DNA of 64,000 nucleotides from Strongylocentrotus droebachiensis (GCA_035222895.1 JAVYIG010000114.1:139001-203000), one strand, 5' to 3'; numbered from the stretch's first letter, positions 36,057-48,259 are shown. The notes: a model not told the origin generated them from the sequence alone. Made by a program: numbers and translations.

Positions 36057-38635
36057 TTGAATTCAACCTCAAGATTAGAATTTAAAAGTTGTAGACTGGC
36101 ACCTTTAAACTACAATGTATAAAGATTCACACCAACAAAAAGAGTAAAAACTTGGACTCACCGAATATTGGCAATGTTTGCGGGTCCTAGGTTCCTTCAT
36201 GGTTTATCACTTGAAGGCGTGCTCCAAAGGAAGATGAAACTTCCTTTTGATATTCCAACTTTAACGAGGTCTACTGTAAATGGCGAACTCCTAGCCTAAT
36301 AGTTTGGACCTAAAGTCTTGTAGGATTTTAAAGCAGTTTCCAAAACTGGAAATGTGTCAGCAGAAACAAATATGATGAGAAAGACAGATTTTCTTGAAAC
36401 ACTTCAGCCACACATCAGAGTTAGTGTTGTCATTGTTTGTTGCTACAAACTGTCTTATGTTGACAAGAGACAACTATCATACCAGTAATTATGATTTAAC
36501 TTCAATCATGGCTTGCCTATCAAAAGACAAGAAATCATCATTATGACATGATCACAACTTTAGATCAATTGTTTATTTTCTATCATTATCATGGCATGAA
36601 TTATAAAATATAACTAAAATAAAAACTGATTTTCTCAGAAAAGGGTACGATTTACAGATCTCGTGGTTGAAATGTGTTCTATGATGCATTCACTTAAAGA
36701 GACGACATTCAAGAATATAACTATGTGACTACTATAACTTTGCAAAATTTATGATCACAATGTAACATACATGGTGTTGCAATGTACATGTTACTCATTC
36801 ATACAGGAATATTCATATTCACTGTCTGACTGGCATATTTCAATTCCTAAGTTTAATACTTAACTAATCAATTGTATTTAAAAGAAGTATAAATAGAGGC
36901 AACTATTTGTGGTTCTATTCCATTCTATTAGTCTTTAGTTTAATTTTCTAATCTTTTCCGGATGCTAGACAAACTACAGGCAAAGTATCGTGTGAAGTAT
37001 AATGTCTAGTATCAAGGAAAACCGTTGGAAGCTGCACAAAGTAGTACAAACATCCATTGCCAAGAATTCATAAATGTTTATGGCCTAATTGTCCATTTCC
37101 TCTCGAATAGAAACTAAACTTTTCCCAGTGGTACTTTCAGAAAGGATATTCTACACTCCCTCCTTGTTTTACTTCTCTCTCATAATGTAAAAGTATACAT
37201 ATTTGCAAAACTAAAACTAGTGCAAGTTTCCAAAGACTTCTGTACAAATAGTTTTGCACTCTGTAAAAGGAAGGCTGAAAATGTATTTGTCATATATGTG
37301 AACCACTCTGCCTCTTTAAAAAAGTTCAATGTTCATTATTCATCTTGATAATATCGATTTTTTTTCTTCTTCAATTTTGAGTGATTACAAATAACCCCTA
37401 CTTCAAAAAAGTTTTTTGTTACTTTTGATTTTTTTTTTAAATATGCAATTCTTATCCTCCTCAGAAACCTTTTTAATCAACGGAAAGACAAATAATTGAA
37501 TAAATATATAAATAAACAATTGATACAATTTTGAAAGTAAATATCAGTACACAAGGTGAAATCCAAAGATAACGTGAAAAAACACAGACAGGGCGTCAAA
37601 TATGAATCAACTATGTCCGATTTGAGGGGCGCTGTCACTCCACCTTGTTTTCTCTCAGTTTCCAAATCATCTTCTGAATTACACTGGATCAAATAGCGCT
37701 CTCGATGTGTTATTCCACAAAAAAGTAGCAGAGAAATGGAGAAATGAGACTACAAAATGTCTGATCACTTCAAGATTACTTGATATATTGAGTCCACTTC
37801 CAAATGCCACTAAGCTCCGAATACGAATCATACACAGAGATGCACCAAGCTAAACACAAATTATTCCAAAATCACGCTGTGAATCACACCAAGAATTGGT
37901 CTATGTGAAGTCACTTGGACCTTAACATTCAACTGGTGTAGAATCAATTTCTCACCCAACTACCTAAGAATCAGAAGAGTTTCCTGGTTGGGGATTTGCG
38001 ATCTTATCTTCATAATCGTGGTTTGATTTACTTTAAAGTGACACAATAAAACATTAATCCCCAAGCTTCCTTCTTTCATAACACCATATACATCCTGGAT
38101 CTAATTTTTCCTCTTTCCTATTTGTATATCCTCCCAGATTTTGTTTGTCACCCCCAAAAGAAAATTTGGCATAATATAGGAGCTATCTAACGGAAGCTCA
38201 ATGTATCAGCTGATGTTTATTGTTGTGCTCTCATCCCCTGGTCTGCTCGCTTCAATACATTGCTTTCATTTTTATGTTGATAAATGTATAATCTGATAAA
38301 AGCCAGGTTCACACGACAGGCCTGAAACTTAAATTTAGCTCACGGTTTCGTACCTTGAAATTATCTTGTAGTTTAGAACAGTGCCGAAATTACCAAAAAA
38401 AAGCTTAAGGGATGGAGGAGACTAGGTGAGGGGGTCCTCACCCAAAGTTTCATCCCAGGCAGACACATATTAACCAGCGTCATTGTTACACTGCTGCGGG
38501 TTAGTTACAGATTAAAACTACTAACCGAGGGTGCCACATGAACATAGCTATTAGCTTTGTCACATACTAGGATTCATTAAATGCAATGGCCTATTGAATA
38601 TTGATAAGCAATCAATTAAATTTTCGAAGGTGTTT

Positions 38636-38690
38636 CTCTCTCTCCCCCACCCTCTCCCTCTCTCACTCTCTCTCTCTCTCTTTCTCTATT
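38636..38690 (+). repeat. (CT)n microsatellite
   Basis: CTCTCTCTCCCCCACCCTCT then (CT)n, just upstream of a SINE. Confidence 0.8.
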
Positions 38691-38815
38691 GTCTCGATTG
38701 ATACTCTTTGTTTGCATACATTATTTATTTCATCACTATTAAATATTTCATCACTATCAATTAAATTTGTTTTACATGGGAGCATCCAATGCATAGTGTA
38801 TACATGCCATACACA

Positions 38816-39035
38816 AGAGGTGTTGTGGTCCAGTGGATAAGTCTCCTGACTGTGAACCAAAAGATTTGGGGTTTGAATCCCTGCCATAGCACTAACATCC
38901 TATGGCAAGACAAATTAAATCAATTCACAATTGCCACTTAAATTTCAGGCAGGTAATAAATGGGTAGCGGTACCTGACAATTTGCTGAGGTAATGATTAT
39001 TCGAAGAGCCCAAGGAAGAATAGCAATAATGATTA
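38816..39035 (+). mobile_element. tRNA-derived SINE, copy 1
   Basis: The head carries an A-box-like TGGTCCAGTGG (about 38826) and a B-box-like GGTTTGAATCC (about 38870), the internal RNA polymerase III promoter of tRNA-derived SINEs. The body (AGCACTAACATCCTATGGCAAG..., then GGTACCTGACA) matches the copies at 47148 and 57589. The 3' part is diverged. Confidence 0.8.
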
Positions 39036-39555
39036 TATGAGGCTTCCCTGGTAAACAAATTATTATATTACATTATATTGTTTTTATGACCAGGTACCAA
39101 TATTATATTTTCTTTGTATAATGCAAACTATGTCTTCAGGGCATTGTATGAGTGAGGTACAGGTATCTCTCGGGATTTCTGATCACTTTCCATTTTTCTC
39201 TTTTGAATCTGACTACCGGTACTAGTATCACCCAGGATACCCATTAATTATCATTATTCATAACTTTTGTCAGATTTCTGCAGGTGTATGAATAAATATA
39301 GAGTAATTCTGCCACAGTTCACTCCGAGTTCATTTAGAAATCTAGCCATTGTAAAATCTCTAGATCCTTTACATCTACAACCCATACAAATTTACATTTT
39401 GCTTTCTTTGAAAATGAAGGGAGAACAAAAAAAGCTTCCTTTTTTTTTAATGGTCCACCAAAATAGTCATGATAAAAACTATGAATAAATAAAATATAAA
39501 TATGGGTAGATGGTAAATCAATCAGACATGAACACAAAGTCCTTCATATTTACAA

Positions 39556-39632
39556 AATCATCTGTTGAGAGACAGAAGGGGGTTAACTCTGTATCAAATT
39601 GGAGTTAATGCCATTCTGGTTCTGGGCAGAGA
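39556..39632. repeat. CAGAAGGG hairpin family
   Basis: ATCATCTGTTGAGAGACAGA AGGGGGTTAACTCTG pairs with GGAGTTAATGCCATTCTGGT TCTGGGCAGA. Confidence 0.65.
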
Positions 39633-40026
39633 AATGTGTCTGCGTGTTGTTGCACACAGAAAAACAATATTTTGGAGATACCATACCATAGCTCTAAAGC
39701 CAAGCCAAGCCATCCACCTTTCAAATCTACCTCTTCGCACACAAACATCCGTTGTGCGGTCTCGCTCTCACCGATTGCACCGTCACCCGATCTAAGGGTA
39801 TACTTCTCCTGATAGATAGGCTCTCTCCCTATCTCCGTTTTCAGGAAATATGGAGGGTTTTATTTCCATATCATATCGGCAGGAAACCGCCTAGAATTCA
39901 AAGTGCTTCCTGGTTTTTTGATAATTCGCATCAAATTTCTAGATTGTGTCATAAATATTTGTCCTCACCAAGATGGAGGTTGTATATGGATGATAACAAT
40001 ATCAGACAGAGAGGTTCTATGACCTT

Positions 40027-40110
40027 GATCGTCTGTTGAGAAGCAGAAGGGTATCTACTCATTTGCTTCTACAAAGAGTTAAGGCCCTCCTGGCTCTGAA
40101 CGTAAGACAT
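40027..40110. repeat. CAGAAGGG hairpin family
   Basis: TGATCGTCTGTTGAGAAGCA GAAGGGT pairs with GAGTTAAGGCCCTCCTGGCT CTGAACG. Confidence 0.6.
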
Positions 40111-40865
40111 GGAAGTGTCGGAATTGCTTCAAACCTTCTCCAGGTCAAGTTTTTTCCATTCATATTACAAGTAATTCAGTTCAAATTAGATTCTAGCTAG
40201 GGATAAAAGCCTTGATTTTTTGTTTAAATAAATAACATGTTAGGGGTCTCAATGTTTGAAAATACAGCCACAAAAATATGTTTGCTCATAACTGAATATC
40301 TGAGGATTACTGTAAAAACACAAAAAAAGTTGATTTAAGATTTTCAAGATTTAAATTGTCTTGGATCACTACAACTTTCACGCTTTAAATTAGTTTCTGT
40401 AAATCTAATACTTTCACAAACACATTGTAAGTGGCCTGTATACTTCCTCTAAGTAGGTTTAAGATTGTTTATATTTTTTCAATATATGCCTTTTTTTATA
40501 TTGTTCTTGAACATAGGTGTAATTAAGTCTTGATGTTCACTTCAAACAATTCACAGGCGTGTCTGGTTTTTATAGTTATCAGGAAATGCAGGGCAAAACA
40601 AGGTCAATTTGTTTGTCATGACCTTTCATGGTTAATTAGAAATCAAAATGAATCTTTACATTGATGTGTATTAAGACAATAACATACATCTCAATACATG
40701 GGGTACATTGTGTACTTTGTACTGACAAACAAAATCATTATGTGATCATTAAGAGCAATCAAATTAACGACCATCCAACAAAATATTTTATTGAGGAAAG
40801 CAGTAAGGTTTTATGGTAGCCTGTTAAGAAGGCATTGCTGAACAAAAAAATTAGACAGTACATGT

Positions 40866-41033
40866 CAGTGAAAAAAATACACAGGGGCTCAGGGCGAATT
40901 TGCCCCCGAAATGCCCAAAAGAGCCCCAGTAAATTTGCATAGAGTTCAATGCAAAACAAATTTTAGAGTGTTATTTTTATGCAGGCATGCTTGAAAAGTA
41001 GCCCCCGAAAAATAAATATTAATTTTTTCCCTG
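40866..41033 (+). mobile_element. hAT-like MITE with perfect 8-base target duplication
   Basis: The element begins CAGTGAAAAAAATACACAGG and ends TTTTTTCCCTG, giving short inverted ends of the CAGTG/CAGGG type. It is flanked by GTACATGT on both sides (40858-40865 and 41034-41041). Eight-base duplications with CAGNG ends are diagnostic of the hAT superfamily. It is 168 bases, non-coding and AT/G-rich inside (GGGCGAATTTGCCCCCG). Confidence 0.85.
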
Positions 41034-41166
41034 GTACATGTGGGGGCTTCCCACATCGACACTTTGCTGTCATAAAAACACAACTGAGATGTCAAATTAA
41101 AACAATACATTGATGGGAATATTAACGATAAGCTTTGACAAATAACTGAAACTCTATTACTACTTA

Positions 41167-42018
41167 GGCCAAAAAAAAAAAATTGTTTGGTTGTCCTCGA
41201 TTGCTTTTCTGGAGTAGGGGCGGGCGGGCGGATTTTTTTTTTTTAATTTTTTTTAATTTTTTTTTTTAATTCATTTTTTGTGTGTATTTTTTTGATTTTT
41301 TTTTTTTTTGATTTTTTTTTCTTCCCCATTTTTTTTTTTTTTTTAATAATTTTTTTTCCATAAAATAAATAAATAATTGGGATTGTCAAGCATTTAAACA
41401 AACAAAGTCTATAAAACACTTTAATATGGTAAAAGACTAGTTTAATGTACAATGAATATCAAGACCAACACAGAAAGTATTTTGGGCTTTGAAATACAGC
41501 ACCTTTTAAATCTCCATTGTACTACTTATAGCTACTTGCGCCCTCTATGTAGCAAACAATGCCTAATCGGTGACCTTTGGTCCCCATGATCCTCTTTATC
41601 TTATATTAACTGAGAGCTGATTTGATGAGATAACCACCTGTCCAGTTACCTTGTAGGGTGGTCTTATCCCTCCTGTAAACTAGTACAGATGGGCTTTAAA
41701 ATGAGTTTAAGAATGCTCAGAACCTGATTTGAATGAACGGGATTTTGACATAGAAAAATAAAAATGGCAAGTTTAATAAATACCTAATTGCGTACTGAAA
41801 AGATCAAACTGGCAACGGGACGCATTTTGATCCTTGCAAAAGCATAAAATGGTATGTTTGGCATTTAAGATTGCTCCCCCCCCAAAAAAAAAAAAAAAAA
41901 AAAAAAAAAATGAATAAAAAAAAAAATATATATATTAAAAAAAAAAAAAAAAATACGAGCGGCCCGAAAATGACGAGCGGGCGGTCGAGGACAACCAAAC
42001 AACTTTTTTTTTTTGGCC
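41167..42018. mobile_element. PIF/Harbinger-like non-autonomous element with nested insertion
   Basis: Inverted ends start GGCC(A)12 then TTGTTTGGTTGTCCTCGA (41167-41200) and are mirrored by TCGAGGACAACCAAACAA...GGCC at 41980-42018. The trinucleotide TTA flanks both ends, as expected for PIF/Harbinger (Tourist-like) insertion. Long T and A tracts (about 41230-41350 and about 41885-41955) sit just inside each end, giving the potential to fold into a giant hairpin. The middle contains a copy of the TTAA-flanked family (41505-41700). No transposase is visible. Confidence 0.75.
41505..41700 (+). mobile_element. TTAA-flanked MITE, copy 2, nested in the Harbinger-like element
   Basis: Flanked by TTAA, it shares TGTACTACTTATAGCTACTT, GCGCCCTCT, ATGATCCTCTTTATCTTATA and GATAACCACCTGTCCAG with four other copies. 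It lies inside the 41167-42018 element, so it inserted after that one. Confidence 0.8.
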
Positions 42019-42993
42019 TTATCACCATATGCATATCATGCACATAGAGTCATGGTACAAAACCTGAGAGGGAAACATTCAAAATGACCTGAAAATGATC
42101 GAAAAACGAGGATCAAAAACTTGAATGTGACATCAATCAAAAGTTGCCAACTTGCCTTATTTTCTTTCCTCGCTGTACAAAGAATTAAACATCAGCCGCC
42201 GCTACCGACTCAATTTCACTCGGATTAAGTTCTTCGCGGCTCTGCTTTCCGGAAGACATTTTTGACGTACCCGTTCCTGCTCTCTAACCGATCACATCCG
42301 TACTGTACCCATAAGCGAGCTGACAGACGAAGATTAGCGTTAGAGACGATTTTAATCCACGAATGATGAGGTATCGTATTTCTCTTCTCACTCTTAGTGT
42401 CAAACTTCTAAAATACAAGATCTCTTACAAGGGGCTCTTTTAATACTGCTTCGTACAGGCTTAATACTGGATGGAAGAAGTAGCTGGAAATGCAAGGCAT
42501 GTTTGTAGGAAGAGGGAAAAAAAAAAAAAGTCAGAGTAGCCAATGTAATGAATCTCTTGCTTTATTTTCTTGTTTTGCCAAGATCTATGAATTGTGATGA
42601 CTTAAAAACTGTGCAACTTGAAAGCACTTTATAAACAATCGTCGTCTTTGCCATTGAATGAATTGTGCTTAGCTATATTTTCTGGTTTTGAAAAGGATGA
42701 ATCTAAATTTCATTTCCCAACAATAATTGGTTGATATTTTAGAAGAAAATACAGGAATTATACAAATTTTAGTGAAGGAAAAATGCTGTTTTTCCCCTCC
42801 ATCTAATACACAGTTACTTCTACTTTCAAGGGATTTATTATAAAATGTTAAACAAAGCTCATAATAATTTAATTGTGCTTTAATTCTCATTCAAATCAAA
42901 TTTAGCGGCTAAACAGCTGTATTTCATTTATTTCTTTATCACACATTAGCATCGTTCACAGATAAAACACACCGTCAGTTCTTTTCATCCAAG

Positions 42994-43183
42994 TTTAAAG
43001 GCCCACTGTACTACTTATAGCTACTTGCGCCCCTATATAACAAATAATGTATAATCAGTGATCATTGGTCCCCCATGATCCTCCTTTTCTTATGTTAATT
43101 GAGAGCTGATTTGATAACCACCTGTCCAGTGACCTTGCAGGGTGGTCTAATCCCTCCTGTACACTAGTACAGATGGCCTTTAA
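42994..43183 (+). mobile_element. TTAA-flanked MITE, copy 3
   Basis: TTAA|AGGCCCACTGTACTAC to GTACAGATGGCCT|TTAA gives the cleanest inverted ends of the family (AGGCC/GGCCT). Body aligned with other copies with scattered substitutions and a short deletion around GATTTGATAACC. Confidence 0.8.
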
Positions 43184-43222
43184 TCGATCACATTTTTTTT
43201 CTTCTTCTTTGGACTGACATAG

Positions 43223-43490
43223 CCCCATTAGAAGAGCAGTGGGAATTCCGGGAGACCCTGTGAAATATAATCTTAATATTTTCAAAGGTTCTGGTCCATT
43301 AAGTGAAACCTTAGACCCATTAACTGATAATCATTGTCAGATCATCCCGGTTGATACATTGGCTCACCACTTGACACCTGTTTACATAGTCTTAAAGGAA
43401 CTCATCATTTCTTGTGACAAAACTTCTTTTTTAATTTTTTAAAAATATTAATAATAAAACATTGATTGATTGACTGATTGATTGATGATT
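43223..43490 (+). other. Terminal-exon-like or retroposon 3' end with TTGA-type tail
   Basis: A strong acceptor-like tract (T8 CTTCTTCTTT ... CATAG, ending 43222) precedes an open frame of about 73 codons that includes KGSGPLSETLDPLTDNH and ends at TAA about 43442. It is followed by AATAAAA at about 43452 and a (TGAT)n run to 43490. A short trailer plus AATAAA plus a simple repeat tail is typical of the 3' end of truncated LINE-like retroposons. The acceptor would equally suit a real last exon. I do not recognise the peptide. Confidence 0.3.
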
Positions 43491-43524
43491 GTTTTACCGG
43501 ACTGCTAAGGAAGCATGTGCATAA

Positions 43525-43640
43525 TTGCAAGTAAGCAACGATGGGACCGATGGCTTTAAGTCCTCTCCAAGGGACCTGGTAATAAGGACTAATGCCTTTA
43601 TACCAATGGACTTGGTTTGAACCCCCGACCTCCCAGTTTT
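43525..43640 (-). mobile_element. Possible tRNA-like SINE head, minus orientation
   Basis: The minus strand reads TCGGGGGTTCAAACCAAGTC, a B-box-like element, with GTCCCTTGGAGAGGACTTAAA downstream. This is a common layout for tRNA-related repeats, but no A-box or tail is clear. Confidence 0.3.
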
Positions 43641-44804
43641 ATTCAGTTTAAGGTTAGGGTTAGGTACAATATTATGTCCAGATGTAAGGATAATTGTGGA
43701 GCAATAGACAAGTTTACTAACATATTCAAATTTATGGATATTTCTTTGCTAGTGACAAGGTATTCCATTATTTTTTATGAATGAACTAAAATATTTAGAA
43801 TCCAGTCTGCATTCACTACTTGGCGCTATGTCAGGCAAGCCTCAAGCAAGCTTTTGGGTTGTCAAGAACAACCTTTCTTTCAAAAGTATACATAAAATTT
43901 GAATATGTCAGTAAACCGGTCTATAATGCCATTGAAGCACACATCCAGAAAGAAAAAAAAAAACGTGGAGCTTCCACTTCTGGCCAACAAACTAATCTGG
44001 ACACCTTGGTATGTCACGGACAACACTGATCATCATGCTGCGATGGATATGTCTTAATCAACGGCGCATATGAATACTGATCTACCATATGTTTGTTCGA
44101 TTGATTTGTCGTTACTACACCCATCATACATGCATTTCTGCCCCCTCCCAATCCTTTCTCCTTGCATTGTAGTCTTGTGAGAGGTAGTCTTAGAATGGAA
44201 ACGTGCAGCGATTAAACTTTTCTAAAATATTCAACTTTGTTACAGAGGCTATGACAGTGACCTCGCTTTTTGTATCAATGCACTTATGTCTGTAAAACTA
44301 CCTGGATTTAATTAATTGTTTTATTAAAAAGATTATGATTTCATTTAGAGAAAAGAAAAATTTCCTTTTTTTCTTCTTTTCTTTTGTTATATTTTATTTT
44401 GCTCTGAGAGCATTTCATTTGTGCAAATAGTTGCATATTAGTTCTTCCTAAAAGTCAAACAACCAAAATAGCAGAATTTACAAATACATTAAAAAAGCAC
44501 AAGAAACTTAGACTAACAAAAAAGAATATTTGAAGTGGCTTGATTGGGATGGATGACAAAAAAGAAAGAAAGATGATCATTTTGTTGTTGCAATCCAAAT
44601 TTAACTTGAGTAAATTCAATAAGATAGCAAGAAGTAGAACCCTGTGGTGTTGTAGAGATAAGGTCGAAGGAGGGTTAGAGGTCAATGTCGAGGAGTGAAC
44701 AGGAGTAGAAATACAGACAGCGTTCGTTCGCAATGTCTAAGCCGTGATCTGGAAAAGGTACATACATAAGAAACTAAAGATGGAGAAATTCAATTGAACA
44801 GAAA

Positions 44805-44842
<38 letters not shown>

Positions 44843-45330
44843 ATAGCGGTAGCAGTAAAAGAAGTAGCAGTAAGGGAAGTAGTAGTAGTAGCGGTAGCAG
44901 AAGAGAAGTAGCAGTAAGGGAAGTAGTAGTAGTAGAGTAGTAGTAGTAGTAGTAGTAGCGGTAGCAGAAGAGAAGTAGCAGTAAGAGAAGTAGTAGGAGT
45001 AGTAAAATGAAAAAGGAGAAGAAGAAGAAAAAGAAAAAGAAAAAGAAGGAGAATTAAGAAGAAGAAAAAGAAGAATTAAGAAGAAGAAGAAAAAGAAGAA
45101 TTAAGAAGAAGAAAAAGAAGAAAAAGAAAAAGGAGAAAAAGAAGTAAAAGAAGAAATAGAAAAGGAAGAAGAAAAAAGAAGAAGGAGGAGAAGAAGAAGA
45201 AGGAGAAGAAGAAGGAGAAGATGAAGAAGAAGAAGAAGAAGAAGAAGAAGAAGAAATAGAAGAAGAAATAGAAGAAGAAATAGAAGAAGAAATAGAAGAA
45301 GAAGAAGGAGAAGAAGAAAGGAGTACCCAA
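44805..45330 (+). repeat. (TAG)n then (GAA)n compound microsatellite, ~525 bases
   Basis: The first part is (TAG/AGT)n with GCGGTAGCAG variants; from about 45010 it becomes nearly pure GAA/GAAAAA/GAATTAA units. The open frames it creates are Ser, Phe or Leu homopolymers on the minus strand. Confidence 0.9.
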
Positions 45331-45577
45331 GTACAACTATAGTGGCTTCTACAAGTACAACTATAGTGGCTTCTACTAGTACGAATACTACTAGTAACAT
45401 GTACATCAACAAGTACATGTAGCAAAAACAGAACCAGTAGCAAAAGTAAAAACAGTGCTTGAAGAACAGAGTAATAATAGAAATTATAGAAGTTGTACAA
45501 ATAAAAACATAACACTGGACACCAACACCCACTTGTCAAATGAAAACAAAACCTGAGCTAGCATCTACATCTCAGTT

Positions 45578-46093
45578 ATGGTAGGCATTCCGGCCTATAG
45601 TTTTATGTGCCAATACAAACACAACACTCTCATAAGGAAATACAATATGGTGTGTAACTGTGTATCTATCGTTCTTCCTTTCCTTCTGTTCATTCTATAC
45701 ACCTCCTCCTTCAGACGACTTGTCTCCGCTAGCCATATTCCTCGAAGGATCTTCCCAACAACAAAAATCACCACCACTTCCCAACAACCCCACCCCCTAT
45801 TTTCTTTCCCAGGCTGTGCTTGGGTCTCGATGGGAAGAAACAGAAATATTGGTCTGTTTTGTGCATCGTCAGGGGGTATGCTCATGTTACGGGATCAAAT
45901 TATCTCTCCAATGACTTTGACCATGAAAGAGAGAGAAGTGGGAGAAGAAGGAATAAGACAACCAACGTCCAAACGGGACCTTCCTCGCTGGTTTCAGATC
46001 CAAGATGTTCCCACGTCATTGAAGATGACTGACACATCTCCGACAAAACTTTTCAAAACTAACATGCAGTTTATAGACTGCTGCCAACCTTGA
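45578..46093 (+). other. Unassigned 171-codon open frame, probably chance
   Basis: An ATG-initiated frame of 171 codons runs to TGA at 46091. It has a hydrophobic stretch at residues 29-45 (CVSIVLPFLLFILYTSS) that could act as a membrane segment, then a low-similarity tail. The opposite strand is open for 96 codons over part of it, and I see no splice sites, domain or family resemblance. Given local base composition this length is near the upper end of what chance gives in 64 kb. Confidence 0.12.
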
Positions 46094-47147
46094 ATTTAAT
46101 AGGCAAGCTTTCTTCCTTTCCTGTGGACTTTCTCAAACCAAATTCACACATTTTCTTGCTATCTGCTGCCTCGTGATCACCAGAGCAAAGATAGGTTTTA
46201 GTGAATAACCAAACTTTTCATAAGTTGTACATTGCTTCTCAAGACGTATCTTGTGTTAAACAACAAATATTCAATTTTTTCCAAAGTTGTGCAAGCTTTT
46301 CTGTGACCCACTAATAATCTTAGTTGAAATGTTTGGGCTATTGAACAAGACCTTGCTTTACCAACAGAGGACCAAAAATTATGCCTTCTGACATTGCCTG
46401 GTGAAAATCATCCAACGACGATGGAAAACGCCATAAAAATAACAACAACAAATAAAGTTGTTAAACCTTCTACTATCTTCCTATTTAAGAATAAACAATA
46501 TTCAATTTCAAATCAGGTCAAATGAAATTCTGTGTTTTCTTTCTTACAGCAACTACATAAACGATACTCTGAGAGGGCAAATTTGCATTTAGAACATCCG
46601 GTGTAATTGCTTGCCGATCCACAATCTTCAAGGCTTTCATGAGCGTGAACATGAAGTTAAGAAGAAGAAAAATCTACAAAGCGGGTTAACAATGACTATT
46701 TGACCAATATCTGGGGAAGCAGCGGAGACGGTAATTAGATTGGCAAGGCGCAAAGCCGGTTGTGTTACAAGGGAAAGTCGCAAGAGCAGAGAGGTAAGAA
46801 ATGGATCACACCTTGAAAACCCAGCAGCACATCGAAGCAAAGATGATTAACACCTAGCCATTCTCACAGGTGGGGATGCTGATTGGTAAATAACGGAACG
46901 TTAATTGGCCGCGGGATGGGCTTGAAATAATGGCTGCACAATGCACGGGGGAGCAGTATTCTTATTAAGGTACAGGTAGATGTTCTGGAAGGTATTTGAG
47001 GTGCTGGCAAACCAGAGAAATGAGCCAAAATGACCCAAATACATGAAGGAGGTTTAATTCAAATCATGGTCTAAATATATAAGCATAAGTATCATATCTA
47101 AAGAGCCAGATTGGCCATTGCGCATGAGGAAACACGCATAATAGAGG

Positions 47148-47375
47148 TAGAGGTGTTGTGGTTCAGTGGATAAGTCTTCGGACTGTGAACCACAAGGTAT
47201 GGGGTTCCAATCCCTGTTGCAGCACCAATGTCCTTTGGCAAGACATTAATCTACAACTCCACCCAGGTGAGGTAAATGGTTGACAGCCGTGCTAAAGCCG
47301 GGTAATACTAATGGAGCGCCAGTAGTGGCTAGACAGGAGCGCTATACAAGACTCCACTATTATTATTATTATTTA
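47148..47375 (+). mobile_element. tRNA-derived SINE, copy 2, near full length
   Basis: A-box TGGTTCAGTGG, B-box GGTTCCAATCC, then CAATGTCCTTTGGCAAGACA, CACCCAGGTGAGGTAAATGG and the end GGAGCGCTATACAAG with an (ATT)n tail. It is the most complete copy and defines the family: tRNA-like head, ~150-base body, (ATT)n tail. Confidence 0.85.
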
Positions 47376-48024
47376 CTATGCTTATCATTCTGGTAGTAAG
47401 GAACATCACATATAAAACCATTAGTGACATATTCCTTACAATGGTGCTCAATATGTTTTCCTCAACTTGGCCCGTCTCAAAGACACAGTTTAGGCTATGA
47501 CTTGCAGCAAGGTATGAACATGGCAAAGATTTCTAAATAATTTGTCAATACACATACAACATATAGGAATGGTATAAAAATTGACCCAAATGCAATTACT
47601 GTGGAATTGAGCATTTGAGAAATACTTTGGAAGAATCGTGTCATTACATTTCTATCTTTTAAATACTTTTAAAGTGCTAATTACCCTGACCTTGTTTCAC
47701 TTTCTCAAGTGCGGATGTATGTAAGGATTGGTAGTAGACTGGTAATAGCTTGGAAATGATCGAAACTAAAACTCATCAGAGGAACCACGATTTAAAGTAT
47801 TTCTACATAGCAATCAAATTGACCTGGCGAGATAGTAAGCATTTTATGGTTGCATGAAAATTCTAAGAAACATTCAAATTGTTGCCAAATATGGAATAGA
47901 AAATCTTGTGATGTTTTGCCTATTTCCTTTGTTTGCTCACAAAACAAAAGTACAAAATCTAGGGCAGACATTTAAAGGCCACATTTCACTTTTACTCTTG
48001 GTAAAAAACTTTCCTTGAATCTAA

Positions 48025-48259
48025 AATTGATTGATTGATTGAAGGATTTTATTAAATATTATCCATTCTCGCAGTCGAAAGACTGATTTTCAAGTCTTGG
48101 TACAATACGACTCTGATATTTAGAAAAGCCATAAGAGGCGCATGATGATTTACTTCTTATACCTAGATAGAGTACAGGTGGGAACATCGTAACAACTTCA
48201 ACAATTCCATTTGTGTTGAAGATGTACACACCTGGACACCTTTTCAACAGAAATGTCAT
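48025..48259 (-). mobile_element. Truncated LINE-like 3' end with (CAAT)n tail
   Basis: On the minus strand an open frame (48259-48059, containing KRCPGVYIFNTNGIVEVVTM) stops at CENG and is followed within about 12 bases by TTTAATAAAAT and then (TCAA)n at 48043-48028. The layout (frame, very short trailer, AATAAA, tetranucleotide tail) resembles the 3' end of CR1/L2-like retroposons or of a retrocopy. The protein is not recognised, so the family call is tentative. Confidence 0.35.

Larger units (their letters stand above)
30901..40857. other. Non-coding sequence between listed repeats, 31-41 kb
   Basis: 36057-38630 and 33740-34670 are the longest stretches in which I see nothing. 30930-31140, 33120-33310, 35040-35440 and 39640-39810 are CpG-richer, repeat-poor islands. 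The 84-codon open frame inside 35047-35301 (minus) has no recognisable domain. Confidence 0.5.

Noticed and set aside
38820-38900. tRNA-like A and B boxes considered as a real tRNA gene
   Set aside because: The sequence is multicopy with a shared non-tRNA body and tails, and lacks a foldable acceptor stem; it is a SINE head.
45054-45539. 161- and 143-codon frames on the minus strand
   Set aside because: They are Ser, Phe and Leu homopolymers from the (TAG)n/(GAA)n tract.
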